From Geothrix oryzisoli (lineage in GTDB: Bacteria; Acidobacteriota; Holophagae; Holophagales; Holophagaceae), in NCBI RefSeq assembly GCF_022808865.1, contig NZ_JAKZLB010000001.1:744001-808000 (forward strand): a stretch of 64,000 nucleotides of DNA, written 5' to 3'. Below, one piece after another: positions 18,257 through 27,045 of this stretch; within the stretch, counting starts at the first letter, position 1, and each line of letters opens with the position of its first letter. The position numbers were made by a program, and so were the translations under genes. The notes below the pieces were generated by a model, which worked only from the letters and a program-made list of their open reading frames with translations, had not been told where the DNA came from and did no database searches.

Positions 18257-18738
18257 GTGCAAGGTCCTCCGGCCGCGCCTTCCTTCCTCAGCACCGAGAC
18301 GGCATGCAGGAGCAGGGGCCAGGCCAGCTGGATCTGCTCCAGGGCCGCCGCGGGCCGCCCCGAGAGGTTCAGGATCACCGTCCGTCCGGCAATGCCGCAG
18401 ACCGCGCGGCTGGCGAAGGCCAGGGGATGGCCGCCCTTGGCGCGGATCAGCTCGCAGATGCCGGGCGCCTCGCGCTCGATGACGCGCCGCGTGGCCTCCG
18501 GCGTGGTGTCCCGGGGGCCGAAGCCCGTACCGCCGCAGGTGAGCACCAGCGGCGCTTCCGACGCCACGGCGACCCGCAGGTCCGCCTCCAGGGCCGTCGG
18601 ATCGTCCGGCATCAGCGAGGCCGTCACCGCCTTCACCCCCTGCCCCTTGAGCCACGAGGTCAGCAGCGGCGTGGACTGGTCCTGGTACTCGCCCCGGGAG
18701 GCGCGATCGGACAGGGTGATGAGGTGGACGCGGTCCAT
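18253..18738 (-). CDS. MoaB/MogA family molybdopterin protein
   Basis: A 161-aa protein of the MoaB/MogA family. MogA adenylylates molybdopterin before molybdenum insertion; MoaB proteins share the fold and sometimes the reaction. The family motifs T-C-G-G-T-G-F-G-P-R-D-T-T-P-E-A (about 67-82) and S-R-A-V-C-G-I-A-G-R-T-V-I-L-N-L-S-G-R-P (about 108-127) are present, including the Asp that contacts the cofactor. No other molybdenum cofactor gene is in the window. It starts 1 bp after the purE stop and is coupled to the 71-aa gene. Confidence 0.88.
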   Translation of the reverse strand: MDRVHLITLSDRASRGEYQDQSTPLLTSWLKGQGVKAVTASLMPDDPTALEADLRVAVASEAPLVLTCGGTGFGPRDTTPEATRRVIEREAPGICELIRAKGGHPLAFASRAVCGIAGRTVILNLSGRPAAALEQIQLAWPLLLHAVSVLRKEGAAGGPCT

Positions 18739-18739
18739 G

Positions 18740-19237
18740 TTAGGGCATCACGAGATCGTCGTCCGCCAGCGCCTTCTCGGTCTGCGCCTGGCGGTAGGCC
18801 AGGTAGCGGTCCCGGATGCCGGCATCCGTGAGCGAGAGGACCGAGGTGGCCAGGAGGGCGGCATTGATGGCGCCGGCCTTGCCGATGGCGAGGGTGCCCA
18901 CGGGAATGCCCGAGGGCATCTGCACCGTGGAGAGCAGCGCATCCATGCCCTCCGTCGCCCAGCCCTTCATGGGCACGCCCAGCACGGGCAGGTGCGTCTT
19001 GCTCGCGCAGACGCCCGCCAGGTGCGCCGCCCCGCCCGCGGCGGCGATGATCACCCTGAGGCCCCGGCCCTCGGCCTCCTTGCAGAACGCCACCACCTTC
19101 TCCGGTGTGCGGTGCGCGCTGGCCACGTGGGCCTCGAAGGGGATCCCCAGCGCCTTCAGTGTCAGCGCCGTGTGCTGCATGGTCTCCCAGTCGTTCTTGG
19201 AGCCCATCAGGATGCCCACCAGGGGAGTCGTCGTCAT
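18740..19237 (-). CDS. purE: N5-carboxyaminoimidazole ribonucleotide mutase PurE
   Basis: A 165-aa PurE, which converts N5-CAIR to CAIR in purine synthesis. The N terminus [11 protein letters not shown] (about 6-16) is the family substrate loop, with Asn where Ser is common before the Asp. S-A-H-R-T-P (40-45) holds the catalytic His, and [12 protein letters not shown] (about 66-77) and L-G-V-P-M-K-G (about 88-94) complete the class I pattern. purK is not in the window. It heads a purE-moaB-71 aa run. Confidence 0.94.
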   Translation of the reverse strand: MTTTPLVGILMGSKNDWETMQHTALTLKALGIPFEAHVASAHRTPEKVVAFCKEAEGRGLRVIIAAAGGAAHLAGVCASKTHLPVLGVPMKGWATEGMDALLSTVQMPSGIPVGTLAIGKAGAINAALLATSVLSLTDAGIRDRYLAYRQAQTEKALADDDLVMP

Positions 19238-19321
19238 GGATGCCTCTCAATCGCCGGGGGCCGGGGGGCCGCCTCGGGAAGGGCCATTCTAGCGGAGAGC
19301 GGTTCCCACGACAGGGGTCTC

Positions 19322-19735
19322 CTACCACCGTTTCCACCCCAACACCCACAAGACGCCCAGGACGGCCAGGGCGTCGCGGTCGTCGGGGTCCATGCGCTGG
19401 TTGCGGTCACGGAGCTCTTCGGGACCGGGGCCACGCATGACGACCCGGTGGGTGCCCTGGGCGGGGTCCTCCAGCAGCACCCAGTCGGGAGCGGTGCGGC
19501 CCACCACGGCGGCGCCGATCCTGGGCGTGCCGGGCTTCCAGCGGACCTCCAGGGGCTCCCACTGCCCCGCGTTCATCACCCGCCACGGGCCTTCAGCCGG
19601 CATGGCCGCCAGCTCCAGCACGGCGTCCCGATCCAGGTAGCGCACGATGAGCCGCGCTTGGGGTGTCGCCACGGTCTCCGGCTTCCGGCAGCCGAAGCCC
19701 ATGAGCAGGACGAGCGCCACCAGCAGCAGTCGCAT
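19322..19735 (-). CDS. Putative lipoprotein, 137 aa
   Basis: Unknown function. The N terminus MRLLLVALVLLMGFGCRKP is a short lipoprotein-like signal with Cys16, though the residues before the Cys (G-F-G) are not the best lipobox. The rest is hydrophilic with several Trp, and ends in a hydrophobic V-L-G-V-L-W-V-L-G-W-K-R-W helix, so it could be anchored at both ends. The ATG at 19735 follows GGAGG by 5 bases. It lies 85 bp downstream of the amidase gene and 84 bp upstream of purE on the same strand. Confidence 0.6.
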   Translation of the reverse strand: MRLLLVALVLLMGFGCRKPETVATPQARLIVRYLDRDAVLELAAMPAEGPWRVMNAGQWEPLEVRWKPGTPRIGAAVVGRTAPDWVLLEDPAQGTHRVVMRGPGPEELRDRNQRMDPDDRDALAVLGVLWVLGWKRW

Positions 19736-19820
19736 CCGACCCTCCATCTCCATTCTGATGCTTTTCCCGCCGGCGCAAAGGGGCACCCTGCGCCGCTTCG
19801 CCGCCCCCGTGGCGAAACAG

Positions 19821-21491
19821 CTATTTCCGGTAGTAAGCCCGGATCGCGTTCACCACGGCCACGGCGTAGCGTTCCCGGAAGTCGGGATCACGCAGGTTGG
19901 CGGCGTCGTCCTCGTTGGTGAGGTTTGCCACCTCGATCAGGGCCTTGGTGGCGCCGATGCTGTAGCGGATGACGGCGGGGATCCACTTGCCGCCGCCGCG
20001 ATGGATGACATTGCGGATGGGCCGGTTGGCGTGGACGGGGATGTTGTCCTTCTGCAGGGCCGTCAGCAGGGCCTCGGAGAACTGCCGGCTGCGGGCCTCG
20101 CCCTGCAGCTTTTCCCGGCCTGTGAAGGCCACCCGGCTGGAGCGCTTCGCCTCGGCCACGCGACCGGCCCGGGCCCCGTTCAGGGCGAAGGTGGACGGCA
20201 CCAGGGCCGCCCCGGGCACATAGACCATCGAGCCCCGCGCGGAGGGGTGCAGGCTGTCGGCGTGGAAGCTCAGGAAGAGCGTTTTCTGGACATCACCCCG
20301 GGTCTTCCGGAAGGCCGCGAAGAGGTCGTTGGCCAGCACCCAGCGCAGGTGGACGCTCACCGCGGACGGGCTTTCACCATCCACGGCGAAGGGCGGGCTG
20401 GTGAGGATCTCCGCCGCGTGGCTGGGGGTCCGGATCGTCTCCCGGCTCTGGAAGCCCAGACCGGGGTAGCGGATGGTGCTGCTCACCTGGGCCTCGGTCT
20501 CCTGCTCGAGGAGGCGGCGCACGCGCATGGCGATGTCGTAGACGAAATCGGATTCCCAGAGGCCGTTGGCCCGGGCACCGGGATCCACGCCGCCATGGCC
20601 GGCATCCAGGATGATCCGCACGCCCTTGAGCTTGGGGCCGGCTTCCACCCGGGCGGTGCGGCGCACTTCGGCGCGGACCTCACGCTCTTCCGCCAGGCCC
20701 GAGCTGCCTTCGGACTGGAAGGGATCCGCCAGGTAGGCCACGGGGATCTTGACGAGCTGGCCGGGCTGGATGCCGCGCACGTCGGCGATGCCGCTGCGCT
20801 GGGCGATGAGGTCCGCCAGCTCGTTCACGCCCTTGGGATCCACCCGGTCGGTGTAGCGGATGACCACGCTCGAGTACAGCGCCTCGCCCCGGCGCATGCG
20901 GTAGGCGGCGTACTTGCCCTGGGTGTCCTCGCCGAAGGAGAGCAGCCCGCGGTAGGCCGCCACGCGGGCCTCGTCGTCGAGGGCATCCTCGGGCTGGGAG
21001 CGGTCGGGGCCCTTGCCCAGGCCCCCGAGGTCGGCCGACAGCAGGCTGCGCGGAATGCGCCAGACATCGCCCTCGCGGAGTTTCTCGGGCAGGTCGGGGT
21101 TCTCGGCCATGAGCCGGTCATAGTTCTGGCCATGGCCCGTGAACAAGGCGGCGAGGGTCCAGACCGATTCCACATCGGGATGACCGACCCGGTGCCGGAC
21201 CTCCTCCTGGCGCCACTGATCCGCGGGGAACAGGGCCGCCAGGGCCCAGCGCTTGCCCTGAGGGCTGAGGCTCTCAAAGGGCACCCAGCCGCTGCCTTCG
21301 GCGCCCTTGGCCAGGAAGGCCTTCGGCAGCGCCTTGCCCTCGACGCTGAGCCCCTTCCGGAACTGGAGCCGCAGGATGATGGGCCTGCCTTCGGGTGTGC
21401 GGGCGTGGGCCAGCACGGGGGCAGGTTCCTGCGCCACGGCGACCAGGGCCGCGGGCAGAAGCAAGGCGCTGCGGAGGCTCAGGCCTCCCAC
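19821..21491 (-). CDS. N-acetylmuramoyl-L-alanine amidase with N-terminal peptidoglycan-binding region
   Basis: A protein of about 556 aa with a signal peptide (L-L-L-P-A-A-L-V-A-V-A-Q). The middle resembles two LysM-like segments (one near 80-140 with N-P-D-L-P...G-D-V-W-R-I-P, one near 225-290 with G-I-Q-P-G-Q-L-V-K-I-P). The C-terminal half is an Amidase_3 domain: I-L-D-A-G-H-G-G-V-D-P-G-A (zinc His), then F-L-S-F-H-A-D-S (second His) and L-I-E-V-A-N-L-T-N (catalytic Glu). It cleaves the MurNAc-L-Ala bond. Start is uncertain; the GTG at 21491 overlaps the upstream gene by 13 bp and fits the signal peptide. A ~100-residue insertion lies between the zinc motifs. Confidence 0.85.
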   Translation of the reverse strand: MGGLSLRSALLLPAALVAVAQEPAPVLAHARTPEGRPIILRLQFRKGLSVEGKALPKAFLAKGAEGSGWVPFESLSPQGKRWALAALFPADQWRQEEVRHRVGHPDVESVWTLAALFTGHGQNYDRLMAENPDLPEKLREGDVWRIPRSLLSADLGGLGKGPDRSQPEDALDDEARVAAYRGLLSFGEDTQGKYAAYRMRRGEALYSSVVIRYTDRVDPKGVNELADLIAQRSGIADVRGIQPGQLVKIPVAYLADPFQSEGSSGLAEEREVRAEVRRTARVEAGPKLKGVRIILDAGHGGVDPGARANGLWESDFVYDIAMRVRRLLEQETEAQVSSTIRYPGLGFQSRETIRTPSHAAEILTSPPFAVDGESPSAVSVHLRWVLANDLFAAFRKTRGDVQKTLFLSFHADSLHPSARGSMVYVPGAALVPSTFALNGARAGRVAEAKRSSRVAFTGREKLQGEARSRQFSEALLTALQKDNIPVHANRPIRNVIHRGGGKWIPAVIRYSIGATKALIEVANLTNEDDAANLRDPDFRERYAVAVVNAIRAYYRK

Positions 21492-22027
21492 GGGGCCTCG
21501 CCCGTGGGCAGGGCCTCGCCGGAACGGCCCGCCCGCACCCAAGCGCGCATGGATTCCTCCAGGCCGCCGGGATCCTCGGAGCGGGCCTGCAGGAAGAGCT
21601 TCAGGCGCCGTTCCAGGTGGCCCGCCCCTTCCTCGAGCAGGAAGAGCCGGTCGTGCAATCGCTCGTGCGGCGCCTTGCCGGTGCTGGGCGGCAGCTTGAG
21701 GGTGCCCATGTCCAGCGTGGCGGCGTTGAGGGTGAACACCCACTCCAGGTCACCGGAGAGGATGCGGAGCTTCATCTTCGCGGGGCGCATGCCCCGGCCG
21801 AGGGCCTCGAAGGCTTCACGGCTCTCCGAAGGATTGCCCTTCCTGAGGCTGATCTCCTTCACCTCGCCCCGCTCCGAGACCAGCTGGATGGCGTCGTCCA
21901 CGAAACAGCCGGAGCCGTCGCCGTCCCCGCCGCTGGCCCCGCCTTCGGTCATGCTGCGCATCCAGAGCCAGAGGAGGAACTCCTCGCCGAGGAAGCGGCC
22001 CTGCTCCAAGAGTTCAAGCGGCTTCAC
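21479..22027 (-). CDS. Hypothetical protein, 182 aa, partner of the RdgC-like gene
   Basis: I cannot assign this by name. It opens M-K-P-L-E-L-L-E-Q-G-R-F-L-G-E-E-F-L-L-W-L-W, a pattern I associate with proteins next to short RdgC-like genes in other deep-branching Gram-negatives; the association is from memory. No membrane segment. The C terminus is charged and probably helical. It starts at GTG 22027 immediately after the RdgC-like stop and overlaps the amidase start, so all four genes from 23556 to 19821 form one unit. A role with RdgC in DNA binding is a guess. Confidence 0.65.
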   Translation of the reverse strand: MKPLELLEQGRFLGEEFLLWLWMRSMTEGGASGGDGDGSGCFVDDAIQLVSERGEVKEISLRKGNPSESREAFEALGRGMRPAKMKLRILSGDLEWVFTLNAATLDMGTLKLPPSTGKAPHERLHDRLFLLEEGAGHLERRLKLFLQARSEDPGGLEESMRAWVRAGRSGEALPTGEAPWEA

Positions 22028-22639
22028 CTAGGCCTCCTCGATTTCGAGATCCAGCGGATCCAGGGCCATCAGGCCCTCCACGGACAAGCCGGGGCTGAGC
22101 CGCCCCGCCAGCACCAGGGGCGCCAGGGGATGGATCTCGCAGCCGAAGGACTTGATGAACAGCGTCGAGAGGGCCCCCTGGGCCTTGCTCGAAGAGGCCG
22201 TGGTCCAGAGGATGCCGCCCTTGAGATCCCAGGCCACCTCCACCACCCGCGGCGTCGGCAGCACTTTGCGCAACAGTTCCAGCTTCACTTCGTCCTGGAG
22301 GGAGATGCGGGCCTCCTTGCCGATGAAGGCCAGGTCCTTCTCCTTCAGCAGGCTCTGCAGCCGCAGATCCATGTGGGCCTTGAGCAGCGCCGGCGGCACG
22401 CGGCGCGTGTCGATGCGGAGGCCGAAGACGGCGAAGCGCTCCTGCCCGACCCAGTCCTCGTCGGGAGGCGTGATGAGCGGATTGCGCCAGTCGCACCAGC
22501 CGATGCGCTCCTCCTCCATGCCGTCCTGGAAGGGGCGGAACTGATCCTGCTCCAGGCCCGCCTGGAGATCCTTGGGATCGGGCACGGGACCCAGCACCAG
22601 GAAGCGTTTGAGGGACACGGTCCCCTGAAGGATGCTCAT
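22028..22639 (-). CDS. RdgC-like protein (short form), 203 aa
   Basis: It resembles the N-terminal part of RdgC, a ring-shaped DNA-binding protein that modulates RecA in proteobacteria. Evidence: M-S-I-L-Q-G-T-V-S-L-K-R-F-L-V-L at the start, F-A-V-F-G-L-R-I-D-T-R-R-V-P-P-A-L-L-K-A-H near 68-88, then V-K-L-E-L-L-R-K-V-L-P near 117-127 and W-D-L-K-G-G near 137. At 203 aa it is about two thirds of the 300-aa enterobacterial protein. It is coupled to the PP2C gene by ATGA (22636-22639). Confidence 0.7.
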   Translation of the reverse strand: MSILQGTVSLKRFLVLGPVPDPKDLQAGLEQDQFRPFQDGMEEERIGWCDWRNPLITPPDEDWVGQERFAVFGLRIDTRRVPPALLKAHMDLRLQSLLKEKDLAFIGKEARISLQDEVKLELLRKVLPTPRVVEVAWDLKGGILWTTASSSKAQGALSTLFIKSFGCEIHPLAPLVLAGRLSPGLSVEGLMALDPLDLEIEEA

Positions 22640-23556
22640 GAGGCGGCGCCTCCGAAAAGTCCCCGGAGTCGGCCCCAGAAGCCGCGCCCGAGGTCCCGGG
22701 AATCCGGGTGCAGAAGGTCCAGGGGTTCTCCCGGAACAGGCAGGGGAAGAGAGGGATCGTTGAGGACGAGCACCACCCCTGTGACGTTGTCCCGGGCTCC
22801 CCGGGCGATGGCCTCCTCCAGCAGCAGCTCCAGGCTGCGCCGGGGGCTGAGGTTCTGGTTCAGAGTCTCGCGGATGTGGCCGTCCCCCACTTCACCGTGG
22901 AGTCCATCGGAACAGCAGAGCAGGCGATCCCCCCGGCGCAGGGCCAGACGCGAGAGCGCCACCTTCAGCGGCTGGGGGGAACCCAGCGCCTGGGTGATCA
23001 TGTTGCGCTGGGGGTGGGTGCGGGCCTGCTCGCGCGTGAGCGTCCCCTGGGCCACCAGGTCGTTCACGAGCGTCTGGTCCTCCGTGAGCTGGTGCAGGGC
23101 CCCCTGGCGCAGCAGGTAGGCCCGGGAGTCGCCGATCTGGGCCACGTAGGCGCAGCCGTTCCAGATGATCGCCGCCGTCAGCGTGGAGCCCATGCCCCGG
23201 GCGGTGCGGTCGTCGTCGGAATAGCGCAGGACGGCGTCGCTGGCCTCCCGGACGGCGGCTTCCAGCGCCTTGATCAGGTCCGCCTCGCGACCCTTGCCCG
23301 GCGCCAGGCGCCCCCAGTGGCCGAAGAGGTACAGGGCGATCGCGGCCAGACCCTCGCGGCTGGCCACCTCTCCCGCGGCGGCCCCGCCCATGCCATCGGC
23401 CACTGCCACGAGGAGGCCCGGGTCACCGACCTTCAGGGAACTGGCCGGGCCGTTGATGATAGGCTCCTCGCCATCCAGCGCGCTCAGCAGGTAGGCATCT
23501 TCATTGTTCCTCCGGACTTTGCCCGGATGGGTGATCGCGGCGAAATCGATGAGCAT
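22636..23556 (-). CDS. PP2C-family Ser/Thr protein phosphatase
   Basis: A 306-aa PPM/PP2C phosphatase, probably cytoplasmic. Metal-binding motifs are present in order: R-R-N-N-E-D-A (about 15-21), V-A-D-G-M-G-G-A-A-A-G (about 52-62), G-M-G-S-T-L-T-A (about 118-125), I-G-D-S-R-A-Y-L (about 139-146), C-S-D-G-L (about 213-217) and A-R-D-N-V-T (about 252-257). It reverses Ser/Thr phosphorylation by Hanks-type kinases; none is in the window. It leads a coupled unit with the RdgC-like, partner and amidase genes. A second PP2C lies at 29897-30664. Confidence 0.92.
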   Translation of the reverse strand: MLIDFAAITHPGKVRRNNEDAYLLSALDGEEPIINGPASSLKVGDPGLLVAVADGMGGAAAGEVASREGLAAIALYLFGHWGRLAPGKGREADLIKALEAAVREASDAVLRYSDDDRTARGMGSTLTAAIIWNGCAYVAQIGDSRAYLLRQGALHQLTEDQTLVNDLVAQGTLTREQARTHPQRNMITQALGSPQPLKVALSRLALRRGDRLLCCSDGLHGEVGDGHIRETLNQNLSPRRSLELLLEEAIARGARDNVTGVVLVLNDPSLPLPVPGEPLDLLHPDSRDLGRGFWGRLRGLFGGAAS

Positions 23557-23722
23557 GAGGAAGTGAGGACCCTGGCGGACTGCGGGTTCGGGAAGGTACG
23601 AATTGGCCCTTTCCGTTCATCATAGCGGGTGGAGGGGCGAATCTAATGACCGAAGGACCCGTGGACCCGGATCTTCTCGACCTGCGGAGCGCGGCAGCCC
23701 CCGGCCCCGCCAAGGGCCGAGC

Positions 23723-24592
23723 GTGACCGGCGCACTCGCCATCCTTGGCCCAGGCGTGCTCGGCCTGTCCACCGCCCAGTGGGCCGCGGAGTGCGGGCTG
23801 GAAGTGCGCCTGCTCGGCCGGAACCTCGATTACGCCAAGCAAGGGCTCCGGCACGTGGAGCGCCGCTGGGAGGCAGCCTTGCGGAAGGGCGTGTTGACGC
23901 CCCAGGCCCGCGAGGAGGCCCAGGCGCGGCTCCAGGTCCGCCCCTTCGGGCCGGAAGCCCTGGAGGACGCGTCCATCCTGCTGGAGGCCCTGCCGGAGGA
24001 TCCAGCCCTGAAAACCCTGGCCCTCGCCGCTGCCAAGGACTGGGGCGGCAAGGACCTCCTGCTGCTTTCGGGCACCTCGGCCCTGCCCATCTCAGGCCTG
24101 GCCGAGGCCGCGGGACTCCAGGAGCGTCTCCTGGGATTCCACCTCTTCGTACCGGTTCCCCGGATGGCCGTGGTGGAAGTCGGAGTGCCGGCCGGGACAC
24201 CGCCCGCCCTGGTGGATCGGGCCCGCAGCCTGGGCCTGGCCCTGCGCAAGCGCGTGGTGGCCGTGAAGGACCAGCCCGGGTTCGCGGCCGCCCGGATGGC
24301 CCTGGCGCAGGGGCTGGAGGCGATCCGCCTGCTGGCAGCGGGCACCGCCTCGGCGGAGGACCTGGATGCCCTCATGACCCTGGGCTACGGCCATCCCGTG
24401 GGGCCGCTGGAATTGTCGGACCGCATCGGCCTGGATCTGCGCCTGCGCATCGCCGAGGGCCTCTTCCAGGCTTCCGGAGATCCCTGCTTCGAGCCGCCCG
24501 CCCTGCTCCGGGAGCTGGTGGCCCGGGGCGATATCGGGCAGAAGGCCGGAAGGGGTTTCTACAGCTGGGGTTCAGACGGGAGGCGCCTGTGA
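23723..24592 (+). CDS. 3-hydroxyacyl-CoA dehydrogenase-like protein
   Basis: A 289-aa NAD-binding protein of the 3-hydroxyacyl-CoA dehydrogenase superfamily. The Rossmann motif I-L-G-P-G-V-L-G-L is at 7-15 (usual G-x-G-x-x-G altered to G-P-G-V-L-G). G-F-H-L-F-V-P-V-P-R-M-A-V-V-E-V (about 138-153) contains the catalytic His and the family V-E-V string, and the C-terminal half has M-T-L-G-Y-G-H-P-V-G-P-L-E-L-S-D and G-R-G-F-Y-S-W. Start is GTG at 23723 with a weak AAGGG site. The stop overlaps the next start (GTGA). Substrate (acyl-CoA or beta-hydroxy acid) is unknown. Confidence 0.8.
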   Translation: MTGALAILGPGVLGLSTAQWAAECGLEVRLLGRNLDYAKQGLRHVERRWEAALRKGVLTPQAREEAQARLQVRPFGPEALEDASILLEALPEDPALKTLALAAAKDWGGKDLLLLSGTSALPISGLAEAAGLQERLLGFHLFVPVPRMAVVEVGVPAGTPPALVDRARSLGLALRKRVVAVKDQPGFAAARMALAQGLEAIRLLAAGTASAEDLDALMTLGYGHPVGPLELSDRIGLDLRLRIAEGLFQASGDPCFEPPALLRELVARGDIGQKAGRGFYSWGSDGRRL

Positions 24593-24741
24593 GCACCACC
24601 ATCCTCGTGGCCGGGGCGCTCGTGCTCCTGTTCGTGATCTACGTCGCATATCGGATCGGCAGGGCCCTGCTGCGGGTCTTCGTGGGTCTCGCGGTGCTGG
24701 CTCTGCTAAGCTGGGGGCTCTGGAAACTGTTCCATTCCTGA
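24589..24741 (+). CDS. Small membrane protein, 50 aa
   Basis: Two hydrophobic stretches (about 5-20 and 29-43) separated by Y-R-I-G-R-A-L-L-R, ending K-L-F-H-S. The GTG at 24589 is inside the GTGA overlap with the upstream stop and follows GGGAGG, so translation is well supported. Function unknown. Confidence 0.55.
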   Translation: MSTTILVAGALVLLFVIYVAYRIGRALLRVFVGLAVLALLSWGLWKLFHS

Positions 24742-24766
24742 ATCTCCAGCCTTCCGAGGAGCAAGC

Positions 24767-24967
24767 ATGGCCGCCATCTCCTGCACCCACTGCGGCGCCG
24801 ATCTGACCGCCCCCCAAAGCGTGCGCATCGCCGAGTACCAGTTCGGCCACCTGGAGAAGGTCTCCGAGGACCCCGGCTTCAAATACCACTTCGAGCAGGC
24901 GGACAACTTCACTATCCTCTGCAATAGCTGCAAACGCCTCGTCCGCACCCTTCCCATCGCCAAGTAG
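24767..24967 (+). CDS. Zinc-ribbon-like small protein, 66 aa
   Basis: A small protein with C-T-H-C near residues 6-9 and C-N-S-C near 52-55, the spacing of a zinc ribbon. The middle is charged and aromatic. The ATG at 24767 follows GAGGAG, and a strong terminator follows 9 bases after the stop. It could be a regulatory or structural zinc protein; function unknown. Confidence 0.65.
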   Translation: MAAISCTHCGADLTAPQSVRIAEYQFGHLEKVSEDPGFKYHFEQADNFTILCNSCKRLVRTLPIAK

Positions 24968-24976
24968 TTCTTTCCC

Positions 24977-25020
24977 GCCCAAAAGGAAACGGCCCCATTC
25001 GGGGCCGTTTCCTTTTGGGC
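24977..25020. terminator. Strong bidirectional terminator between the zinc-ribbon gene and pilQ
   Basis: A perfect 20-bp stem with an ATTC loop; the outer third is A/T-rich (CCCAAAAGGAAAC), giving U-rich foot on both strands. It ends both the plus-strand run and the pil operon. Confidence 0.9.
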
Positions 25021-25029
25021 AGCGCCGGA

Positions 25030-27045
25030 CTACTGGCGCAGGACCCGCGGCGTGATGAAGATCAGCAGCTCGCTGTTCGACTCGGACTTGGTATCCCGGC
25101 GGAAGAGGAAGCCGAGGAGGGGGATCTTGGACAGGAAGGGAACCCCCGCCCGACCGGTGGTGTGGTTCGTCACGTAGACACCGCCCAGCACGGCCGTGCC
25201 GCCATCCCGCACCAGCATCTGGGTTTCCAGGGCCTTGCGGAGGATGGTGGGGGTGCCATTCACGGTGCGGCTGAAATCGGCCTCGGCCTTCTCCAGCTTG
25301 ATGTCCATGATGATGGTCCCCTCGTTGGTGATCTGGGGGGTAACGTCCAGCTGCAGGTTCGCATCCACGAAGGCCACGGTGATCGCGCCGCCCTGGGCCC
25401 CGCCCTGCTGGGTGGGATAGGGGATCTTCTCGCCGCTGAGGATGGTGGCCTTCTTGTTGTTCTGGGTGACCACCTTCGGGGAGGACACGATCTTCACCGT
25501 GCCATCCGATTCCAGAGCCTGCAGGACCGCGTTGATGCTGAGGCGGTTGCTGAGGAAGGAGAGCCAGAGTTCCCCGGCCGGGGCCGCGATGGAGGTCACA
25601 CCAGAGGTGCCAGGAGCCCAGGCAACCGACGCGTGCTGTCCGGAGGCGGTCCGGTTGAAGCCCTGGATGCCGTTCCAGAAGGGCGCCTGGTTGCCGACCC
25701 AGGGGCCGCCGATGGTCGCCGGGGCGGCGTCGGCCTGGGGCCACTTGACGCCGAACTGGCGTTGCCAGTCCTTGTTGGCCTCGACCACCCGGGCTTCGAT
25801 CTGGACCTGCTGGATCTGGACGTCCAGGGTGTCCAGCAGTTCGGAGATGACGGGAATCCGCGAGGGCAGATCCGTGATGATGAGGGTGTTGGTGCGGTCG
25901 TCCAGGATGGCCGAGCCGCGCTTGGTCATCATCTCCTTGAGGATCCTCTGCACATCGCCGACCTTGGCGTAGGAGAGGGGACGGGTGATGGTCTGGAGTT
26001 CCCCGGCCAGGGCCTTGGTCTCCTCCAGCTTCTTCCGCTCCTCTTCTTCCTTCTGGAGCTTGTCCACCTTGGCGACCCGCAGGACGCCGTTCTGGATCTC
26101 CTTGCCCAGGCTCGCGTTCTTCAGCACCACATCCAGGACTTGGTCCCAGGGGGTCTCATTGAACTTGAAGCCGTAGTTGCCCTGCACATCGGGGTCCATC
26201 ACCAGGTTCAGCTTGCCGGTGTCCGCGAGGATGCGCAGGAAGTCCCGGATGTCCGTGTTCTGGAGGTCGATGGTGATCTTCGCGCCGGTGTACTTGGTGG
26301 AAGTCTCACCGAGGGTGCGGCCCGAATACCGGCTTGAAGCAGGAGCAGGTGCCTGGGCCTTCGCCGCCTCGGGCAGCTGCACCGCTTCGGGCGTGGTCAC
26401 CGGCAGTGCCGTCGAGACGGCCAGCTGGGGCAGGAGCTGGAAGGAACCGCCCACGGAGGGAAGCTGGGCCAGCGGCTTGGCCGAGGCCTGGACCGTCACC
26501 GGAACAGGAGCCGGAGCGGCGGCCATGAGCGTGGCGGCAGGGTGGATCGCCGGCAGAGGCTGAGCCTCCATGCGATGGGAACCCTCGACCCGGGCCTGGA
26601 CCCGTCCTTCGCCGGGGTTCAGCATCAGCTGAACACCGTCCGGGCTGGTGCCCACCACCACCTGGGTGCCGGGAGCGACCTCCAGCACCAGACGGGTGAC
26701 CGGTTTGGGGGCCGCCGAGAACTGGCCAAGGCGGGCCTTCTGAACCAGAGGATGGGTCAGCAGGGCCAGATCCTTCTTGGTGACGGCGGTTCCCCGCTCG
26801 ACCCCGGGAAGATCCAGCACCACCCGGAGGGGGCTGGAGAGGACCTGGATGGCAGGCTGGCCCGCCATCCCGGGGATCCGGAGCGACACCCGGGCGCCCG
26901 CGCCAGCGGGCTCAAGGGTCGCGGCGGCCAGCGTGACCTTCGCGACGGTGGTTTCCGTGGACGGCGAGGCAAGGAGGGACCCCGTGTGGATCCCCGCCAG
27001 GACCACGCCCCCTGCGACCAGCAAGGAACTCAGGCGAGCATTCAT
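25030..27045 (-). CDS. pilQ: Type IV pilus secretin PilQ
   Basis: A 671-aa outer-membrane secretin through which the pilus passes. A signal peptide (1-26) is followed by a single AMIN domain (about 35-145, peptidoglycan binding), a Pro/Ala linker with several Q-L-P repeats, an STN/N0 domain (I-T-I-D-L-Q-N-T-D-I-R-D-F-L-R-I-L-A near 250), one N1-type domain with N-T-L-I-I-T-D-L-P-S-R near 390, and the C-terminal secretin core with V-P-F-L-S-K-I-P-L-L-G-F-L-F near 640. It overlaps pilP by ATGA. Last gene of pilMNOPQ. Confidence 0.95.
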   Translation of the reverse strand: MNARLSSLLVAGGVVLAGIHTGSLLASPSTETTVAKVTLAAATLEPAGAGARVSLRIPGMAGQPAIQVLSSPLRVVLDLPGVERGTAVTKKDLALLTHPLVQKARLGQFSAAPKPVTRLVLEVAPGTQVVVGTSPDGVQLMLNPGEGRVQARVEGSHRMEAQPLPAIHPAATLMAAAPAPVPVTVQASAKPLAQLPSVGGSFQLLPQLAVSTALPVTTPEAVQLPEAAKAQAPAPASSRYSGRTLGETSTKYTGAKITIDLQNTDIRDFLRILADTGKLNLVMDPDVQGNYGFKFNETPWDQVLDVVLKNASLGKEIQNGVLRVAKVDKLQKEEEERKKLEETKALAGELQTITRPLSYAKVGDVQRILKEMMTKRGSAILDDRTNTLIITDLPSRIPVISELLDTLDVQIQQVQIEARVVEANKDWQRQFGVKWPQADAAPATIGGPWVGNQAPFWNGIQGFNRTASGQHASVAWAPGTSGVTSIAAPAGELWLSFLSNRLSINAVLQALESDGTVKIVSSPKVVTQNNKKATILSGEKIPYPTQQGGAQGGAITVAFVDANLQLDVTPQITNEGTIIMDIKLEKAEADFSRTVNGTPTILRKALETQMLVRDGGTAVLGGVYVTNHTTGRAGVPFLSKIPLLGFLFRRDTKSESNSELLIFITPRVLRQ

